A DNA stretch of 64,000 nucleotides. Origin: Gammaproteobacteria bacterium. GTDB lineage: Bacteria > Pseudomonadota > Gammaproteobacteria > GCA-001735895. Positions within the stretch are counted from its first letter, which is position 1. Every line of letters begins with the position of its first letter. The position numbers and the translations under genes were made by a program. The DNA is taken from NCBI GenBank assembly GCA_018669845.1, contig JABHSO010000104.1:1-64000 (forward strand). The letters run 5' to 3'. The notes beneath the pieces are model-generated. The model saw only the letters and a list, made by a program, of their open reading frames with translations. It had not been told where the DNA came from and made no database searches. Below are positions 26,945 through 35,489 of this stretch, one piece after another.

Positions 26945-27697
26945 ATGATGTTAGCTTCTCTGGGCAGCGGTAGCAAAGGTAATGCTACGCTTGTTCGTTG
27001 TGAAAATACCTGTGTTTTAATCGACTGTGGTTATTCGTTACTGCAATTTGAGAAACGAATGCAGAAGATTTCAATTTCAGCCCATGATATCAGTGCTATT
27101 TTGGTGACCCATGAGCATTCTGATCATGGTGCAGGTATTTTAAAGTTATCCAGAAAATACTCTATTCCTGTCTGGACAACAGTGGGTACGGCTCGTGCTT
27201 TATCATTGGAAAATTATCAGGTCATCACGGGTGGTGTCGAGTTTTCTATTGGTGAAGATCTTAAGATCCTTGCGGTGACGGTTCCTCATGATGCTGCAGA
27301 ACCTGTCCAGTTTGTATTTACTCAACTATCTTCTGGCCGAAAGCTGGGGGTGTTGACCGATACGGGGCACATAACTACCCATATGAAACAGGCATACGAT
27401 GGTTTGCATGGTCTGTTGCTTGAATTTAATTATGATGAAAAGATGTTACAAAATGGTCCCTATCCAGCCAGTTTAAAGCGCAGGGTTTCGGGTCAGCGAG
27501 GTCATTTGTCTAATGTTCAATCTTTAGGTTTGTTGCAACAAATTGATACCAGTAAGCTGGACTGTCTGGTTGCCGCTCATATCTCTGAAAAAAACAATTC
27601 AACAGATATTGTTGATGAATTATTGCAGCAAAATACGCAAGGGTATGCTCCTGTTCTGGCAACTCAGCAACAAGGGTTTGAGTGGATACAGGTATGA
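26945..27697 (+). CDS. MBL-fold metallohydrolase (YycJ/WalJ-like)
   Basis: A 250-residue metallo-beta-lactamase-fold hydrolase. The metal ligands are complete: HEHSDH near residues 55-60, then His in VPHDAAEP, Asp in VLTDTGHIT and a C-terminal His in AAHISEKN. Its start, MMLASLGSGSKGNATLV, is characteristic of the YycJ/PhnP-like cytoplasmic branch, some members of which are implicated in DNA-related or nuclease functions. The substrate is unknown. It follows the short lipoprotein gene by 50 bases, and its stop overlaps the next start (ATGA). Confidence 0.88.
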   Translation: MMLASLGSGSKGNATLVRCENTCVLIDCGYSLLQFEKRMQKISISAHDISAILVTHEHSDHGAGILKLSRKYSIPVWTTVGTARALSLENYQVITGGVEFSIGEDLKILAVTVPHDAAEPVQFVFTQLSSGRKLGVLTDTGHITTHMKQAYDGLHGLLLEFNYDEKMLQNGPYPASLKRRVSGQRGHLSNVQSLGLLQQIDTSKLDCLVAAHISEKNNSTDIVDELLQQNTQGYAPVLATQQQGFEWIQV

Positions 27698-27978
27698 AAA
27701 TTTCTCAGCTGAAATGTATTCTTGTACTTGTGGGTTTGCTGATGGCTACAATGTCAATTGCAGATCAGCACTCTGATGAAAGCCGGTTGCTAAAAAAATG
27801 GGGTTTTCAATTCAATGCGAAAGGCCTGCTGATGTTTAATTTAGCGCCTCAGGAAGCCCGGAAATATCGTCCCTGGAACCCGGATCTATCAAATTATCTG
27901 GCCTTCACTCCAGAAGTAAACTCTCCTAAAACTCTAGATCCATTAATAATCAGTTCCAAAAATAAAAACAATCCTTAG
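27694..27978 (+). CDS. Small exported protein of unknown function
   Basis: About 94 residues. The signal peptide is MKISQLKCILVLVGLLMATMSIA, and the mature part (QHSDESRLLKKWGFQFNAKGLLMFNLAPQ and on) has no recognised family. The ATG at 27694 overlaps the MBL stop as ATGA, which is a strong argument for translation. It is followed by the 619-residue membrane protein gene after 2 bases. The gene family was not recognised, and conservation of the reading frame is not testable here. Confidence 0.55.
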   Translation: MKISQLKCILVLVGLLMATMSIADQHSDESRLLKKWGFQFNAKGLLMFNLAPQEARKYRPWNPDLSNYLAFTPEVNSPKTLDPLIISSKNKNNP

Positions 27979-27980
27979 CA

Positions 27981-29840
27981 ATGAACTGGTTGAACAGGAT
28001 TAAAGGGTCATTTTACACCCTGTTTTTTATTGTATTAAATGTAATCTATTTAGTCATAGAGTTGTCTTTTAATGCCCGTATACTGGATGTATCGGCTGCA
28101 TTTTCTCCCACTACAGATTTTCATCAGCTGGAGATTTACGGCCGGAGTATTTCTGCTTCGGGGGCGACCCTGTTTGCCTGGCGTCTGTTTATACCGTCAT
28201 GGTCATCAATAAGTTTATTCAAGATTATACTGAAGTTCTTTCTGATTACCCTTGTCGTTTTTCCAGTAATTTTTATTGGTCAAAAAAATCTGGTGGATAA
28301 CCTGGTTGATCAATCCTCAAATGAAACCCGACGTACAGCTGAAATTTTAAATCTATTGAAATATGGCGTTGCTAACGGTTTTGTAGAGATAGAAGAGTTG
28401 TCGGTAGATGAACTGGTGTTGCAGACAGCCGAAGGTAAAATGTTTATCACGCTTTCGGGCTTGCTGGCGTATAACTCAAACAATATGAGGGAAGTTTTGG
28501 AGAGGGAACTTGAGAAAATTGCAGGTTATGCCATTGCTACTCAGCAAACTGAGGTTAGTTCTCAGCTGTATAAAGGTTATCTTTTTGTGAGTAAGCAGAT
28601 ACTGAACCAGTATAAAGATTATCAAAAAATGGTTGATAGGCTGGAGAGTCGTCAATCTCTCTCATATAGTGAGGCGATAACGCTCTATCAAAATGCCATG
28701 AATACAGCGCTTCTTCAATGGCTCGATTATCAGCACTTAATCGAAGACAGTAGTGGTATTGCTGAAATATCCTCAAACCAGGTGTCCTCAATACAGTACC
28801 TGTTAATGACTTCACAGCAGAGAGTTAATAACTGTAAAAATCGTGGTTGTTTTGATGATGCTATGCAGCAATTTCAGTTGCGACTTGCTCAGCAACTAGG
28901 TTTTTACAGCCCGGTATCAGATTGGTGTCAACGGTTTGAGAGTGAAGGGTTGAAATTGAGTTGCTTAAAGGATGGTAGAGATATTCACAATAAAATTTAT
29001 GAATTACGTCAATTGACGTTGGCGGTGAATGCCGGGTTAACCAAAGTTTATGACACGAAACTGGAGTTTCTAAAGAGTATAGATTTTAGGTCTAATGTTT
29101 TCTCACTGTTGAAGCAGCGGGGAGTAAGAACAGATGCTTCCTGGACTTTTGATCAGCACGAAATAATGTTGGCGGATATTAGTGCGCAACTGGACAGAAA
29201 ATATTTAGATGAGTACGCACTCTCTGTTCAAAATAAATTTGCTACTGATTTAAAGTCTCGTAGCGAATTAACTGAATTTAGTCAGATACAGAAAATGCAA
29301 AACTATTTTGCACAGGCTTTTGGTGAGTTATATGATCAGCCAGTGAAGCTTAATCTTACGCTGCAACAGTTTGAAGATAGTCATATTGCGCCGGCTTACT
29401 TTATTAAATTTACTGCTTTATTGAATAAGCTAAAGGCTGATGAGAAATGGTATGAGGTCGATGCACCCTATGAGCAGTCAGGTAAAACAAGTCTGAGAAA
29501 TTTGGTAATTCCAGCTGTAGCGATTGCTTTCTCATTGATTTTTGGGCTGCTAAATTTTATCAATTTAATTCTTAATCTATTATTTTTATTGATACAGGAA
29601 AAGTTCTGGATACGCTGGGTTGGGTTTGTCGGACTGAGTGCCTTTATCCTGATGATGCCAGTGCGTCATGAGTATCAGATTTACAGTCAGCCTGCATATG
29701 TTGACCTGTTATCTGAAACTCATAAAAATTATGGGCATTGGGCTGGTGCTCTTGATTGGGTCGCTAAAACAGAACCTCTGGTTTACCCTATGGGTAACTT
29801 ATTACGCTATCACTTGCTTGATGGATTTGGTTTCGATTAA
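27981..29840 (+). CDS. Large membrane protein with a big extracytoplasmic domain, unknown function
   Basis: I do not recognise a named family. The 619-residue protein has two N-terminal membrane segments (about 11-30 and 80-100), a soluble domain of about 400 residues (105-505), and two or three C-terminal segments (about 507-540 and 541-562) followed by a short tail. The soluble domain is helical and glutamine-rich, with four cysteines in two close groups (Cys285 and Cys290, Cys316 and Cys328), which fits disulfides in the periplasm. It is followed 14 bases later by a 217-residue membrane protein gene and is probably co-expressed with it. Confidence 0.72.
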   Translation: MNWLNRIKGSFYTLFFIVLNVIYLVIELSFNARILDVSAAFSPTTDFHQLEIYGRSISASGATLFAWRLFIPSWSSISLFKIILKFFLITLVVFPVIFIGQKNLVDNLVDQSSNETRRTAEILNLLKYGVANGFVEIEELSVDELVLQTAEGKMFITLSGLLAYNSNNMREVLERELEKIAGYAIATQQTEVSSQLYKGYLFVSKQILNQYKDYQKMVDRLESRQSLSYSEAITLYQNAMNTALLQWLDYQHLIEDSSGIAEISSNQVSSIQYLLMTSQQRVNNCKNRGCFDDAMQQFQLRLAQQLGFYSPVSDWCQRFESEGLKLSCLKDGRDIHNKIYELRQLTLAVNAGLTKVYDTKLEFLKSIDFRSNVFSLLKQRGVRTDASWTFDQHEIMLADISAQLDRKYLDEYALSVQNKFATDLKSRSELTEFSQIQKMQNYFAQAFGELYDQPVKLNLTLQQFEDSHIAPAYFIKFTALLNKLKADEKWYEVDAPYEQSGKTSLRNLVIPAVAIAFSLIFGLLNFINLILNLLFLLIQEKFWIRWVGFVGLSAFILMMPVRHEYQIYSQPAYVDLLSETHKNYGHWAGALDWVAKTEPLVYPMGNLLRYHLLDGFGFD

Positions 29841-29854
29841 TACAGGGTAAATGT

Positions 29855-30508
29855 ATGGATAGTTTATTATTCATTGGTGGATTTCTTGCGCTGATTGTTT
29901 GTCTGGTTAGCTGGCGATTTGTTCACCAGATTAAGCGAAAACGTATCGTGTCTGGTTTTATATGGAGTACTCAGGCAGTAATGATGTTTGCCATTTTTAT
30001 GGTGGTTTTGCTGGTATATTCAAACTTGCATACATATCAGCGCCTGACTTATGAATCGACTATTGCGAATGTATACGTGCGCCAGCTAGAGTCGCAGAAA
30101 TATCAGCTAGCATTATCTTATTCAGAGCAGGACAAAGATCAGCATTACTATGTGTTAGAAGGTGATCAATGGCAGCTTGATGCTCGTATTTTAAAGTGGA
30201 AAGGGTGGGCTAATCTATTGGGCTTGGATAGCTATTATCAGCTAGATCGGTTGAGTGGGCGATATGATGATGTGGAACAGGCTAGACAGCGGTTGCCGGT
30301 AATTCATGACCTGTCTCCCCAGTCGCAAGGTCTTGATATATGGAAGTTAAAAAAGTTGTTTCAAAGTAAGCTGAGTTTTGTAGATACGCTATTTGGTCAG
30401 GGCATTTTTATGCCGATGATTGATGGGGCTCACTTCAAGGTGTCCATAGGGCAAAGCGGATTACTGGTCAGGCCTGTTAACGACGCAGCTAAAACATCGG
30501 CTTTGTAA
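29855..30508 (+). CDS. Conserved membrane protein, unknown function
   Basis: A 217-residue protein with two N-terminal membrane segments (SLLFIGGFLALIVCLVSWRF and AVMMFAIFMVVLLVYSNL) and a soluble C-terminal domain of about 155 residues. Blocks such as LHTYQRLTYES, GDQWQLDARILKWKGWANLL, LDSYYQLDRLSGRY and MPMIDGAHFKVSIGQSGL strongly recall a conserved family in Pseudomonas and relatives, often auto-annotated as a multidrug efflux protein. Nothing in the sequence indicates transport: two membrane segments are too few for a pump. It lies 14 bases after the 619-residue membrane protein gene, and the pairing may be functional. Confidence 0.75.
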   Translation: MDSLLFIGGFLALIVCLVSWRFVHQIKRKRIVSGFIWSTQAVMMFAIFMVVLLVYSNLHTYQRLTYESTIANVYVRQLESQKYQLALSYSEQDKDQHYYVLEGDQWQLDARILKWKGWANLLGLDSYYQLDRLSGRYDDVEQARQRLPVIHDLSPQSQGLDIWKLKKLFQSKLSFVDTLFGQGIFMPMIDGAHFKVSIGQSGLLVRPVNDAAKTSAL

Positions 30509-30539
30509 ATAAGCCCGTTTTTTCAGTTGAAGTAGTAAC

Positions 30540-30568
30540 AATATTGCACAGTTTAATTGCGCAATATT
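30540..30568. terminator. Candidate bidirectional terminator between convergent genes
   Basis: AATATTGC at 30540 pairs with GCAATATT at 30561 (8-bp stem, 13-base loop) in the 68-base gap between the convergent membrane-protein and folE2 genes. The downstream T-tract is weak in both directions. Confidence 0.35.
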
Positions 30569-30576
30569 TATTGATT

Positions 30577-31377
30577 TTAGAGGTCTTTATCGTGCTCGAT
30601 CAATGCGTAAGCTGAATGGTTATGGATAGACTCAAAATTTTCTGACTCGAGTATGTAGCTACGAATTCGGTCATCCTCATTGAGTTTTGTTGCGACATCA
30701 CGAACCATATCTTCTACAAATTTTGGGTTGTCATATGCACGCTCAGTGACAAATTTTTCATCAGGTCTTTTTAGTAGACCATATAACTCGCAAGATGCCT
30801 GCTTTTCAACCAGCTCGATAATTTCTTCAATCCAGATAAAGCCATCAGTTTTGACATTAACCGTAACGTGCGAGCGCTGATTATGTGCACCATAATCTGA
30901 AATAGACTTTGAGCAGGGGCACAGACTTGTTACTGGGATTTGAATTTTGATTCGAGTCTGGGTGATGCCATCTTCAATTTCACCAATCAGGCTGACATCG
31001 TAATCCAGGAGTGACTCAACGCCTGTAACAGGGGCTTTTTTGTTGATGAAAAATGGAAAATTCATCTCGATGTAACCAGATTGTGCTTCCAGCAATTCTG
31101 ACATTTCGATTAGCATTTCCTTAAATGACTTATTGGAAATCTCTTTTTCATGATCGTTGAGTATTTTGACAAAACGAGACATGTGAGTGCCCTTAAAATG
31201 GTGGGGCAGAAAAACATACATGTTGAATGTGGCGATGGTATGTTGGAGTCCATCTGATCGATCTTTTACCACGACAGGGTGTCGAATATCTTTAATGCCG
31301 ACTTTATTGATCGCTATTTTGCGTTTATCAGCACTTCCCTGAACGTCTGGAATTTCTGAGTTGGCAGTTTGATTCAT
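30577..31377 (-). CDS. folE2: GTP cyclohydrolase FolE2 (type IB)
   Basis: A 266-residue type IB GTP cyclohydrolase, converting GTP to 7,8-dihydroneopterin for folate and queuosine-type pathways. The family signature [22 protein letters not shown] contains the metal-ligand cysteine and histidine, and the C-terminal [17 protein letters not shown] block is also typical. FolE2 is metal-promiscuous and in several bacteria is expressed under zinc limitation. No Zur box was recognised upstream, and no folate or queuosine gene is adjacent. It appears to be a single-gene unit after a strong hairpin at 31461-31497. Confidence 0.93.
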   Translation of the reverse strand: MNQTANSEIPDVQGSADKRKIAINKVGIKDIRHPVVVKDRSDGLQHTIATFNMYVFLPHHFKGTHMSRFVKILNDHEKEISNKSFKEMLIEMSELLEAQSGYIEMNFPFFINKKAPVTGVESLLDYDVSLIGEIEDGITQTRIKIQIPVTSLCPCSKSISDYGAHNQRSHVTVNVKTDGFIWIEEIIELVEKQASCELYGLLKRPDEKFVTERAYDNPKFVEDMVRDVATKLNEDDRIRSYILESENFESIHNHSAYALIEHDKDL

Positions 31378-31460
31378 ATTAATACCTTAATGTCAGTGTT
31401 ATTTGCTGAAGCAATTATAACAGCTGATAAAAATAAACGATGTATGTAGTTGGGGGTAAC

Positions 31461-31497
31461 AAATAAAGGGTAACAGGTTAGCTGTTACCCTTTATTT
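31461..31497 (-). terminator. Long perfect hairpin after the tusE-like gene
   Basis: AAATAAAGGGTAACAG at 31461-31476 and its exact inverted complement at 31482-31497 form a 16-bp stem with a 5-base loop (GTTAG). It lies 20 bases downstream of the minus-strand tusE-like stop and upstream of folE2. The A/T ends of the stem supply a T-rich 3' flank in either direction, so it should terminate the tusE-like transcript. Confidence 0.75.
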
Positions 31498-31516
31498 AAA
31501 ATTGAGCAGATGGTTT

Positions 31517-31852
31517 TTAACTACATCCTTTCGGACGTGGTAAACCAGCTATTTTATTGGCGCATTTGATTAGCCCTGTTGGGAATAATGAGTAGATATA
31601 CTTTTGATCACTGCGATCTTTTCCGTATTTTTTCTTCATAAGTTTAGAAAAAGCACGGGGTTCGCAAACGACACCATTATCCTGAAAATGTTCACGGGCC
31701 ATATTGATGATGTCCCAGTGTTCTTCAGTTAGTTCGTTAACCTTCTCATTTTTAGCAACTTCATGTGCTAGTTCCGGACTCCATTCGTCCAGATTTTCTA
31801 ACCAGCCAGCTTCGCTCAACTGAATAGTTTGATCATTAACTATTGCTTCCAT
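31517..31852 (-). CDS. tusE: DsrC/TusE-family sulfur-relay protein
   Basis: A 111-residue DsrC-family protein. The conserved terminal cysteine Cys110 lies in KIAGLPRPKGCS, and ARAFSKLMKKK-type and YIYSLFPTGL blocks match the family. True DsrC proteins have a second cysteine (CysB) just before KIAG. Here that position is Asn99, and a cysteine occurs two residues earlier (Cys97). This favours a TusE role, passing persulfide from TusBCD to MnmA for tRNA 2-thiouridine synthesis. No tusBCD or dsr genes are nearby. It is preceded by the cold-shock gene and its terminator. Confidence 0.82.
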   Translation of the reverse strand: MEAIVNDQTIQLSEAGWLENLDEWSPELAHEVAKNEKVNELTEEHWDIINMAREHFQDNGVVCEPRAFSKLMKKKYGKDRSDQKYIYSLFPTGLIKCANKIAGLPRPKGCS

Positions 31853-31865
31853 AATAACCTCTCGT

Positions 31866-31893
31866 AAAAATACCTGAGTAAAAAACTCAGGTA
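31866..31893 (-). terminator. Rho-independent terminator of the cold-shock gene
   Basis: Read on the minus strand, TACCTGAGT and ACTCAGGTA form a 9-bp stem (31871-31879 with 31885-31893) with a 5-base loop, followed by five T residues (31870 down to 31866). It lies 66 bases after the cold-shock stop and just before the tusE-like start, separating the two transcripts. Confidence 0.8.
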
Positions 31894-31958
31894 TTCTATA
31901 GTGACTGGTAATAAATATTACTTACCAATCAAGTGGGTATAGTCGCTACTGTTAAAAA

Positions 31959-32168
31959 TTAAACAGGTGTTACGTTCTCAGCTTGTAAACCTTTAGCGCC
32001 ATCGGTGACACTCATGGTGACCTTCTGGCCTTCTTTGAGGGTTTTGTGACCATCGCTATTGATGACACTGAAATGAACAAAGACATCTTGTCCACCATCC
32101 TGTGAAATAAACCCAAAACCTTTGGAATCGTTAAACCACTTCACAGTACCAGAAACTAAATCAGACAT
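31959..32168 (-). CDS. CspA-family cold-shock protein
   Basis: A 69-residue single cold-shock domain protein with the nucleic-acid-binding motifs RNP1 (KGFGFI) and RNP2 (DVFVHF), starting [16 protein letters not shown]. CspA-family proteins bind single-stranded RNA and DNA and melt RNA structure. Which paralogue it is cannot be told from sequence. The leader contains a strong inverted repeat, and the transcript probably ends at the terminator downstream. It lies between the tusE-like gene and dxs. Confidence 0.95.
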   Translation of the reverse strand: MSDLVSGTVKWFNDSKGFGFISQDGGQDVFVHFSVINSDGHKTLKEGQKVTMSVTDGAKGLQAENVTPV

Positions 32169-32198
32169 AATTTTCTCTTTTTAATGTTATAAAAACTT

Positions 32199-32225
32199 TA
32201 ACTCGCCATGAAAAACAGCGAGTTA
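32199..32225 (-). promoter_or_regulatory. Leader stem-loop upstream of the cold-shock gene, with candidate promoter
   Basis: On the minus strand TAACTCGC and GCGAGTTA form an 8-bp stem with an 11-base loop, 31 bases before the start codon. Further upstream on the same strand, TTGCTA and TACAAT (around 32232-32261) are 18 bases apart and could be the promoter, giving a short leader that includes the hairpin. The Shine-Dalgarno region is A-rich and weak. A role in temperature-dependent expression is inference. Confidence 0.42.
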
Positions 32226-32380
32226 GCGTTATTGTATGCGAGAAATATTAGTGATAGCAATGGAAAATTGCAGGAGATATGGCAAATAGGCTATAAAAAA
32301 CCCTATTATTAAAGAATTACTGTAAAAGAATTTCCTTTACTGCAAATATTTTGTTATTTACAGTCTGATAACAATCCTTT

Positions 32381-34246
32381 TTACGAATTAATAATAGATT
32401 TAATTCTGTCGCTAAGTTGTTCAATATCAAGCTTATTTTGCTGTAGTACCTGATCTCGTGTGCCTTGCTCAGGAAAACTATCTTTTAATCCGTTTAAACT
32501 GCATTTTACATTCAGGTCGTGCTGGCTTAAAAACTCATTCACAGCGCTGCCTGCGCCTCCTGATTCTGCATTATCTTCAAGACAGAAAAAATGACTATGG
32601 TTTTTACTTAGCTCTATCAGGCGTTGTTCATCCAGAGGTTTTACAAAACGCATATTAATGACAGTACAATCAAATTGCTCAGATAATTCTGTGGCTATTT
32701 TCAGGAAAGGCCCAAATACTAAAATGGCAATATTTTTACCGTCATGAATAAGTTCAGATTGTGCAATCGGGATGCTTTTACTGGTATTGATTAAATCGGT
32801 TTTTATGCAATTATCACGTGGGTAACGTACTAAAGCTGGACCGTCATAATCAAAGCCAGTATTGAGTAAAGCGAATAAATCATCTGTATTTGCAGGCGTC
32901 ATGATCAACATGTTGGGAATGCATCTGCAAAAACTGAGGTCAAAATTTCCGGTGTGAGTTGCACCATCGGCACCGACTATGCCTGCTCTATCGACGGCAA
33001 ATAGCACGTTTAAGTGCTGGATAGCGACATCGTGAACTAACTGATCATATGCACGCTGGAGAAATGTTGAATAGATGGCAACGACTGGTTTTAACCCATC
33101 TATTGCCATGCCGGCAGCTAGTGTGACTGCATGTTGTTCAGCGATGGCTACATCATGAAAACGTTCTGAATATCGTTGAGAAAATTCAACCAGTCCTGAG
33201 CCTTCTCGCATAGCGGGAGTGATGACATGCAGCTTGTGATGCTCCTGTGCTTTTTGCACTACCCAGGATGAAAAAGCCTGAGTGTAGGATTGCACCTTTT
33301 CTTTAGGCGTATTGTTAACGGTTTTTCCTGATGAAATATCAAAAGGGCCAGTGCCATGAAAACGACAGGAATCCAGTTCTGCCGGTTCGTAGCCTTTACC
33401 TTTTTTGGTGACTATGTGTAATAGTCGCGGGCCTTCAATTTTTTGCAGATTAGACAGTAGTTGCATTAAATTTGGTAAGTCGTGCCCGTCGATGGGGCCA
33501 AAGTAAGAAAAACCCATTTCTTCAAATAAAGTACCGGGTACGACCATACCTTTAATGTGTTCTTCGGCACGTTTAGCCAGTTCCCAGGCGCTTGGAATTT
33601 GAGATAATACTTTTTTACTGCCGGCTCTCATGTGTGAGTAAAAGCTTCCGGATAATATGCGTGACAGGTATTTTGACATGGCTCCCACGTTAGGTGAGAT
33701 AGACATTTCATTGTCATTTAAAATAACCAGCAAGTTTGTGTCGAGGCTGCCTGCATGATTTAAAGCTTCAAATGCCATGCCGGCCGACATACCGCCATCG
33801 CCGATAATAGCCACAATTTGACGAGAAATATTCTGTGCTTTTGCGGCTATAGCCATGCCGAGAGCTGCACCGATAGAAGTGCTGGAGTGGCCTACTCCAA
33901 AATGATCATATTCTGATTCGGATGTTTTAGGGAAACCTGACATGCCTCCCTGTTGACGCAAGTCATCCATTTGATGTTTTCTTCCGGTCAAAATTTTATG
34001 CGGATAACATTGATGACCTACATCCCAGACCAGGCGGTCATCGGGCGTATTGTAGAGATAATGCAGGGCAATAGTTAGCTCTATAGCCCCAAGACCGGAT
34101 GCAAGGTGACCGCCTGTTTTAGCTACCGATGTTATGAGGTATTGCCTGAGTTCGCTGGCCAGTTTGGGTAACTGTTGTGCATCGAGCAATCGTAAATCAC
34201 TCGGATCATCGATGCTATTTAGTATTGGATATTGTGAAGTTGGCAT
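32381..34246 (-). CDS. dxs: 1-deoxy-D-xylulose-5-phosphate synthase
   Basis: Thiamine-diphosphate enzyme joining pyruvate and glyceraldehyde-3-phosphate, the first step of the MEP isoprenoid pathway. The 621-residue protein has the catalytic His region HLASGLGAIELTIALHY, the ThDP motif GDGGMSAGMAFEALNHAG with following NDNEMSISPNVG, and the transketolase-like DRAGIVGADGATHTG block. It is the last gene of the xseB-ispA-dxs group, with a 13-base gap after ispA. Confidence 0.97.
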   Translation of the reverse strand: MPTSQYPILNSIDDPSDLRLLDAQQLPKLASELRQYLITSVAKTGGHLASGLGAIELTIALHYLYNTPDDRLVWDVGHQCYPHKILTGRKHQMDDLRQQGGMSGFPKTSESEYDHFGVGHSSTSIGAALGMAIAAKAQNISRQIVAIIGDGGMSAGMAFEALNHAGSLDTNLLVILNDNEMSISPNVGAMSKYLSRILSGSFYSHMRAGSKKVLSQIPSAWELAKRAEEHIKGMVVPGTLFEEMGFSYFGPIDGHDLPNLMQLLSNLQKIEGPRLLHIVTKKGKGYEPAELDSCRFHGTGPFDISSGKTVNNTPKEKVQSYTQAFSSWVVQKAQEHHKLHVITPAMREGSGLVEFSQRYSERFHDVAIAEQHAVTLAAGMAIDGLKPVVAIYSTFLQRAYDQLVHDVAIQHLNVLFAVDRAGIVGADGATHTGNFDLSFCRCIPNMLIMTPANTDDLFALLNTGFDYDGPALVRYPRDNCIKTDLINTSKSIPIAQSELIHDGKNIAILVFGPFLKIATELSEQFDCTVINMRFVKPLDEQRLIELSKNHSHFFCLEDNAESGGAGSAVNEFLSQHDLNVKCSLNGLKDSFPEQGTRDQVLQQNKLDIEQLSDRIKSIINS

Positions 34247-34259
34247 GCTTTACAGGCTT

Positions 34260-35162
34260 TTAGTGGCGACGTTGCACGAACCAGTGCGAAATAGAGCGAA
34301 GTATATCTGCTTCTGCACCAAAACAGTTAATGGCTTCCAGAGCCTGTTGATGTAGCTCAAGTGCTTTTTCCCGTGCCGGTTGAAGACCCATAATGGCAGG
34401 GAAGGTTGGTTTATCGAGGCCGGCATCTGACCCTTGTGGTTTGCCTAATGTTTCGGTATCGCTAATCACATCCAGAATATCGTCCTGAACCTGGAATGAA
34501 AGGCCAATTTTTTTAGCGTAACAATCTAATGCTTCAAAATGGGTGTCCGTAATGCTATCTGAGGTGAGAGCGGCCGTCTGAATACAGGTTCGAATTAAAG
34601 CACCTGTTTTATGAATATGCATGGTTTCGAGTTCAGTGATATTAATTTCTTTACCGACAGAAGCCAGGTCAATGGCCTGACCGCCTGCCATACCTCGAGA
34701 TCCTGAGAATAATGCCAGTTTTTCTATCATCTCCAGACGCCGTGATGCATCAGAAGTCATCTCCGGATCATGAGTCAATATGTAAAAAGAAAGCGCCTGC
34801 AAAGCGTCTCCAGCGAGGATCGCTGTTGCTTCGTCAAACTGTTTATGACAAGTGGGTTTGCCACGGCGCAAGTCATCGTCATCCATGGCAGGTAAATCGT
34901 CATGGATGAGTGAGTAGGCATGAATAATTTCGATTGCAGCAGCGATGCCATCAACTTTTTCCAGAGGAATGCCCAGTGTGGATGCGGTTGCATAAACCAG
35001 CACAGGTCGTACACGTTTTCCACTGCCTAAAACGGAATAGCGCATTGCCTGGTGCAGGCTGACAGGATTTAGTGTGTCAGCGGGAAGCCAGTGTTCCAGT
35101 GCCAGATCAACCCGTTGCTTGTATTCCAGCAATAGCTTGTCAAAAGTTTGCTGATTAACCAT
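34260..35162 (-). CDS. ispA: Farnesyl diphosphate synthase
   Basis: A polyprenyl synthetase of about 300 residues making geranyl and farnesyl diphosphate. The first aspartate-rich motif is in [19 protein letters not shown] and the second in [14 protein letters not shown]. The frame extends upstream to 35207, but the ATG at 35162 overlaps the xseB stop by 8 bases and gives the normal family N-terminus ([11 protein letters not shown]). It feeds isopentenyl units from the MEP pathway, whose first enzyme dxs is the next gene. Confidence 0.95.
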   Translation of the reverse strand: MVNQQTFDKLLLEYKQRVDLALEHWLPADTLNPVSLHQAMRYSVLGSGKRVRPVLVYATASTLGIPLEKVDGIAAAIEIIHAYSLIHDDLPAMDDDDLRRGKPTCHKQFDEATAILAGDALQALSFYILTHDPEMTSDASRRLEMIEKLALFSGSRGMAGGQAIDLASVGKEINITELETMHIHKTGALIRTCIQTAALTSDSITDTHFEALDCYAKKIGLSFQVQDDILDVISDTETLGKPQGSDAGLDKPTFPAIMGLQPAREKALELHQQALEAINCFGAEADILRSISHWFVQRRH

Positions 35163-35397
35163 TCTGTTCATCAAATGGTAGTGTTTTTTGCAATCCGTTT
35201 TGTTCAATCAATTGATTAACTTTGAGTTCGGCAGAGCTCAATGCATCTTGACAGTTTTTAGCCAGCTGAATACCCTTTTCAAACTGTTTTAAAGAATCTT
35301 CCAGACCCAGCTCTCCATTCTCCATCTTTTGCACTATTTGCTCCAGATTCTGTAGAGATTTTTCAAAATCTTTGATGCTCTTTTCAGACGATGACAT
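35155..35397 (-). CDS. xseB: Exodeoxyribonuclease VII small subunit
   Basis: An 80-residue helical protein with the XseB pattern: [20 protein letters not shown], then [19 protein letters not shown]. It forms exonuclease VII with XseA, which is not in the window. The xseB-ispA-dxs arrangement is classical in gammaproteobacteria. It follows radA by 92 bases. Confidence 0.95.
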   Translation of the reverse strand: MSSSEKSIKDFEKSLQNLEQIVQKMENGELGLEDSLKQFEKGIQLAKNCQDALSSAELKVNQLIEQNGLQKTLPFDEQNG

Positions 35398-35489
35398 ATC
35401 TTGTGTTCAGGTTTAGGGAAGGCGGTATTATAAGAGACCTTTACGTGGATAGCGAGAGGCCAGATGATTTTGGCTGCACACTGGATAAA

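Noticed and set aside
31453-31497. Repeated GGGTAACA units suggesting a CRISPR-like array
   Set aside because: Only two or three short units occur, and they are explained by one long hairpin after the tusE-like gene. There are no spacers or cas genes.
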